64,000 bases of DNA from Odiellus spinosus (taxonomy: Eukaryota > Arthropoda > Arachnida > Opiliones > Phalangiidae). How positions within the stretch are numbered: the first letter of the stretch is position 1; each line of letters opens with the position of its first letter. Below are positions 63,795-64,000 of the stretch, one piece after another. The notes beneath the pieces are model-generated. The model saw only the letters and a list, made by a program, of their open reading frames with translations, was not told where the DNA came from and searched no databases. Location of the stretch: contig OY987231.1 of assembly GCA_963920705.1 (NCBI GenBank), forward strand, positions 17,027,024-17,091,023, read 5' to 3'. Made by a program: the position numbers and the translations under genes.

Positions 63795-64000
63795 TTATTT
63801 ACAGGGGGTGTATTTATTATTTATTATTTATTTTTATTTACAGGGGGTGTATTTATTATTTATTATTTATTTTTATTTACAGGGGTGTATTTATTATTTA
63901 TTTTTATTTACAGGGGGTGCATTTATTATTTATTTTTATTTACAGGGGGTGTATTTATTATTTATTTTTATTTACAGGGGGTGTATTTATTATTTATTTT
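63795..64000. repeat. Minisatellite, 31-40 bp units, running off the window
   Basis: Six units begin with acagggg(g)tg(t/c)atttattatttattttt. The first two carry an extra internal tattattt that makes them ~40 bp, and the rest are 31-32 bp. The array is cut by the window edge. Confidence 0.95.

Overview
The window is eukaryotic nuclear DNA from an animal, AT-rich and gene-poor. Two things point to a metazoan: several exons with GT/AG splice sites encode the C-terminal half of a TMTC3-type TPR protein, and the spaces between genes are packed with small non-autonomous DNA transposons (MITEs). The protein can be followed residue by residue against human and Drosophila TMTC3 as I remember them, and the fly-like spacing makes an arthropod, perhaps an insect, the best guess. 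That placement is inference, not something the sequence proves.

Layout. (1) 1-9.6 kb: the 3' half of a plus-strand gene. Eight coding exons between 1396 and 9286 give 301 residues ending in a stop. The introns hold a 31-bp minisatellite (262-682) and several foldback elements. (2) 9.6-52.5 kb: no gene I can support. This is intergenic (or long-intron) DNA with dispersed MITEs, a nested pair of transposons at 22.95-23.72 kb, a LINE 3' end on the minus strand near 33 kb that is itself split by a mariner-type MITE, a degenerate ~205-bp tandem repeat near 32 kb, and long C and G homopolymers. (3) 52.5-53.0 kb: a CpG-rich island followed by a short plus-strand open exon that encodes a clear signal peptide and ends at a GT donor. 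This is probably the first coding exon of a second gene whose remaining exons are not recognisable in the next 11 kb. (4) 53-64 kb: more MITEs, two adjacent perfect hairpins at 56.7 kb, a 32-bp minisatellite at 58.3 kb, a long poly-T tract, and a third 31-40 bp minisatellite running off the end.

The main novelty is in the mobile elements. Four near-identical copies of a ~335-bp element (ends CAGAAGCC...GGCTTCTG) are each flanked by an exact but different 7-bp direct repeat (gctaaac, gttttaa, attatag, ataaaat). A second, unrelated element with ends CAAGAAT...ATTCTTG also made an exact 7-bp duplication (atgcaac) when it landed inside an older TTAA element. Separately, a set of foldback elements flanked by TTAA share the terminal motif AGGGAGAATG. 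These recur about every few kb and include copies inside the TMTC3 introns. The TTAA target plus AGGG ends fit the Kolobok superfamily better than piggyBac, but no transposase is present to decide.

No RNA genes, CRISPR arrays or virus-derived elements were recognised.
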